Notes under the pieces: model-generated | The model's input: only the letters and a program-made list of their open reading frames with translations | What the model was told of the DNA's origin: nothing | The model's database searches: none | Program-made: the position numbers and the translations under genes | Assembly: GCF_003217255.1 (NCBI RefSeq) | Contig: NZ_QJTE01000001.1 | Coordinates: 124,001-188,000 of the forward strand | DNA length: 64,000 nucleotides | Direction: 5' to 3' | DNA from: Pseudoroseicyclus aestuarii | GTDB taxonomy: Bacteria; Pseudomonadota; Alphaproteobacteria; Rhodobacterales; Rhodobacteraceae | Shown: positions 63,530 through 64,000 of the stretch, one piece after another | Position numbering within the stretch: position 1 is the first letter of the stretch | Layout: each line of letters begins with the position of its first letter

Positions 63530-63717
63530 GATGTCGTCCAGCGTATTTGGCGGGCCGGTGCTGCCGGTCTGGCGGGCAGCTGGCGTGCGAAAGGGCGTCC
63601 TTCGCCAAGCGGTCTAAAGATCATTATGCTATCTGTCGACAATAAAAATATAAATACAGCGTTGGATTGTATGCTGATCGCACTTATGCTGGGCCGAAAT
63701 GCGATGGAGAATGTCCG
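63530..63717. promoter_or_regulatory. divergent promoter/operator region, amidohydrolase and GntR genes
   Basis: A+T-rich control region. It holds the palindrome TGTCGACA (63634-63641), a TATAAA box for the GntR direction (63649-63654), CATAAT-like -10 on the other strand, and three ATGCT motifs (63626-63630, 63671-63675, 63686-63690). The palindrome fits the GT-N-AC style of FadR-type operators and sits between the two promoters. Confidence 0.5.
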
Positions 63718-64000
63718 ATGGCCAAGGGTCCGGCAGAGCGCGACACGGAGCAGGTCAAGCGGGGCGGCGGGGTTGCCCGCGTCTATGAGACGCTGCGGAA
63801 CGAGATCATCGACCTGCAGCTGCCGCCGGGCAGCCCGATCGACGAGACGGAGCTTTCGGCGCGGTTCTCCATGTCCCGCACCCCCATCCGCGAGGCGCTT
63901 GTGCGCCTTGCCGCCGAGGGGTTGATCACCACGCTGACCAACCGCGCCACCATCGTGTCGAATATCGACTTCGTGCAGCTTGGCGCCTTTTTCGACGCGC
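63718..64000 (+). CDS. GntR family transcriptional regulator, partial
   Basis: First 94 codons; the gene runs off the right edge. The winged HTH covers about 25-90: YETLRNEIIDLQLPPGSPID, then FSMSRTPIREALVRLAAEGL and a wing ITTLTNRATIVS, as in the FadR/FCD subgroup. GGAGA lies 8 nt before the ATG. It is divergent from the catabolic operon, so it is the likely local repressor, with a pathway compound as inducer. The ligand-binding domain is outside the window. Confidence 0.92.
   Translation, partial: MAKGPAERDTEQVKRGGGVARVYETLRNEIIDLQLPPGSPIDETELSARFSMSRTPIREALVRLAAEGLITTLTNRATIVSNIDFVQLGAFFDA

Overview
The window is 64 kb of GC-rich chromosomal DNA from an alphaproteobacterium, most likely of the order Rhodobacterales (Rhodobacter/Paracoccus/Roseobacter relatives). 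This rests on the gene content (a trgA-trgB-cysK tellurite locus, DUF2948, DUF6497, DUF6314 and DUF4174 proteins, a luxR-luxI pair, a PII-glnA operon) and the codon usage. No rRNA, CRISPR array, integrase or complete insertion sequence was seen.

Layout. 1-5.4 kb: a partial HisC-like aminotransferase behind valS (minus strand), then a DUF2235 hydrolase, a 57-aa protein and a DUF2948 protein. 5.7-12.3 kb: a peptide ABC operon (binding protein, M24 peptidase, permeases B and C, two ATPases) in which the B permease is frameshifted. 12.4-17.3 kb: DJ-1/PfpI protein, DUF4174 protein, small lipoprotein, DUF6497 protein, thermonuclease, tRNA-Leu(UAG) and trigger factor. 17.4-28.6 kb: FMN reductase, a MerR regulator divergent from a thioesterase-thioesterase-MATE operon, pyrD, a secreted 5'-nucleotidase, an HxlR regulator divergent from an Old Yellow Enzyme, an MFS transporter, a SRAP (YedK) protein and a GFA protein. 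28.6-35.2 kb: an A+T-rich lipase-like gene that looks acquired, acnA, a DUF1223 protein, an LpxL-like acyltransferase and a lone fliG. 35.2-37.2 kb: a quorum-sensing locus in which a LuxR-type ligand-binding domain without a DNA-binding domain is divergent from luxR-luxI. 37.2-42.2 kb: purB, DUF6314, a tail-anchored-looking unknown, glnA and glnB. 42.4-49.3 kb: nnr, photolyase, cfa, trgA, trgB and cysK. 49.35-49.48 kb: five 25-bp tandem repeats. Then an AI-2E family transporter and tRNA-Ser(GGA).

Right of tRNA-Ser (51.4-64 kb) is a single-direction catabolic cluster controlled from the far end by a divergent GntR regulator. On the minus strand it reads: amidohydrolase (frameshifted), GAF protein, ribose-type ABC transporter (binding protein, double ATPase, permease), hydantoinase/oxoprolinase A and B, an aldehyde dehydrogenase of the alpha-ketoglutarate-semialdehyde type, and a malate/lactate-type (Ldh2) NAD(P) oxidoreductase. 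The inferred logic is uptake of a small cyclic amide or imino compound, ATP-driven ring opening, then redox steps toward 2-oxoglutarate. The substrate is not known to me. This cluster and the LuxR ligand-domain protein are the best candidates for something undescribed.

Two genes, the permease and the amidohydrolase, appear broken by short deletions. These could be real or sequence errors, and both should be checked against reads before any biology is built on them.
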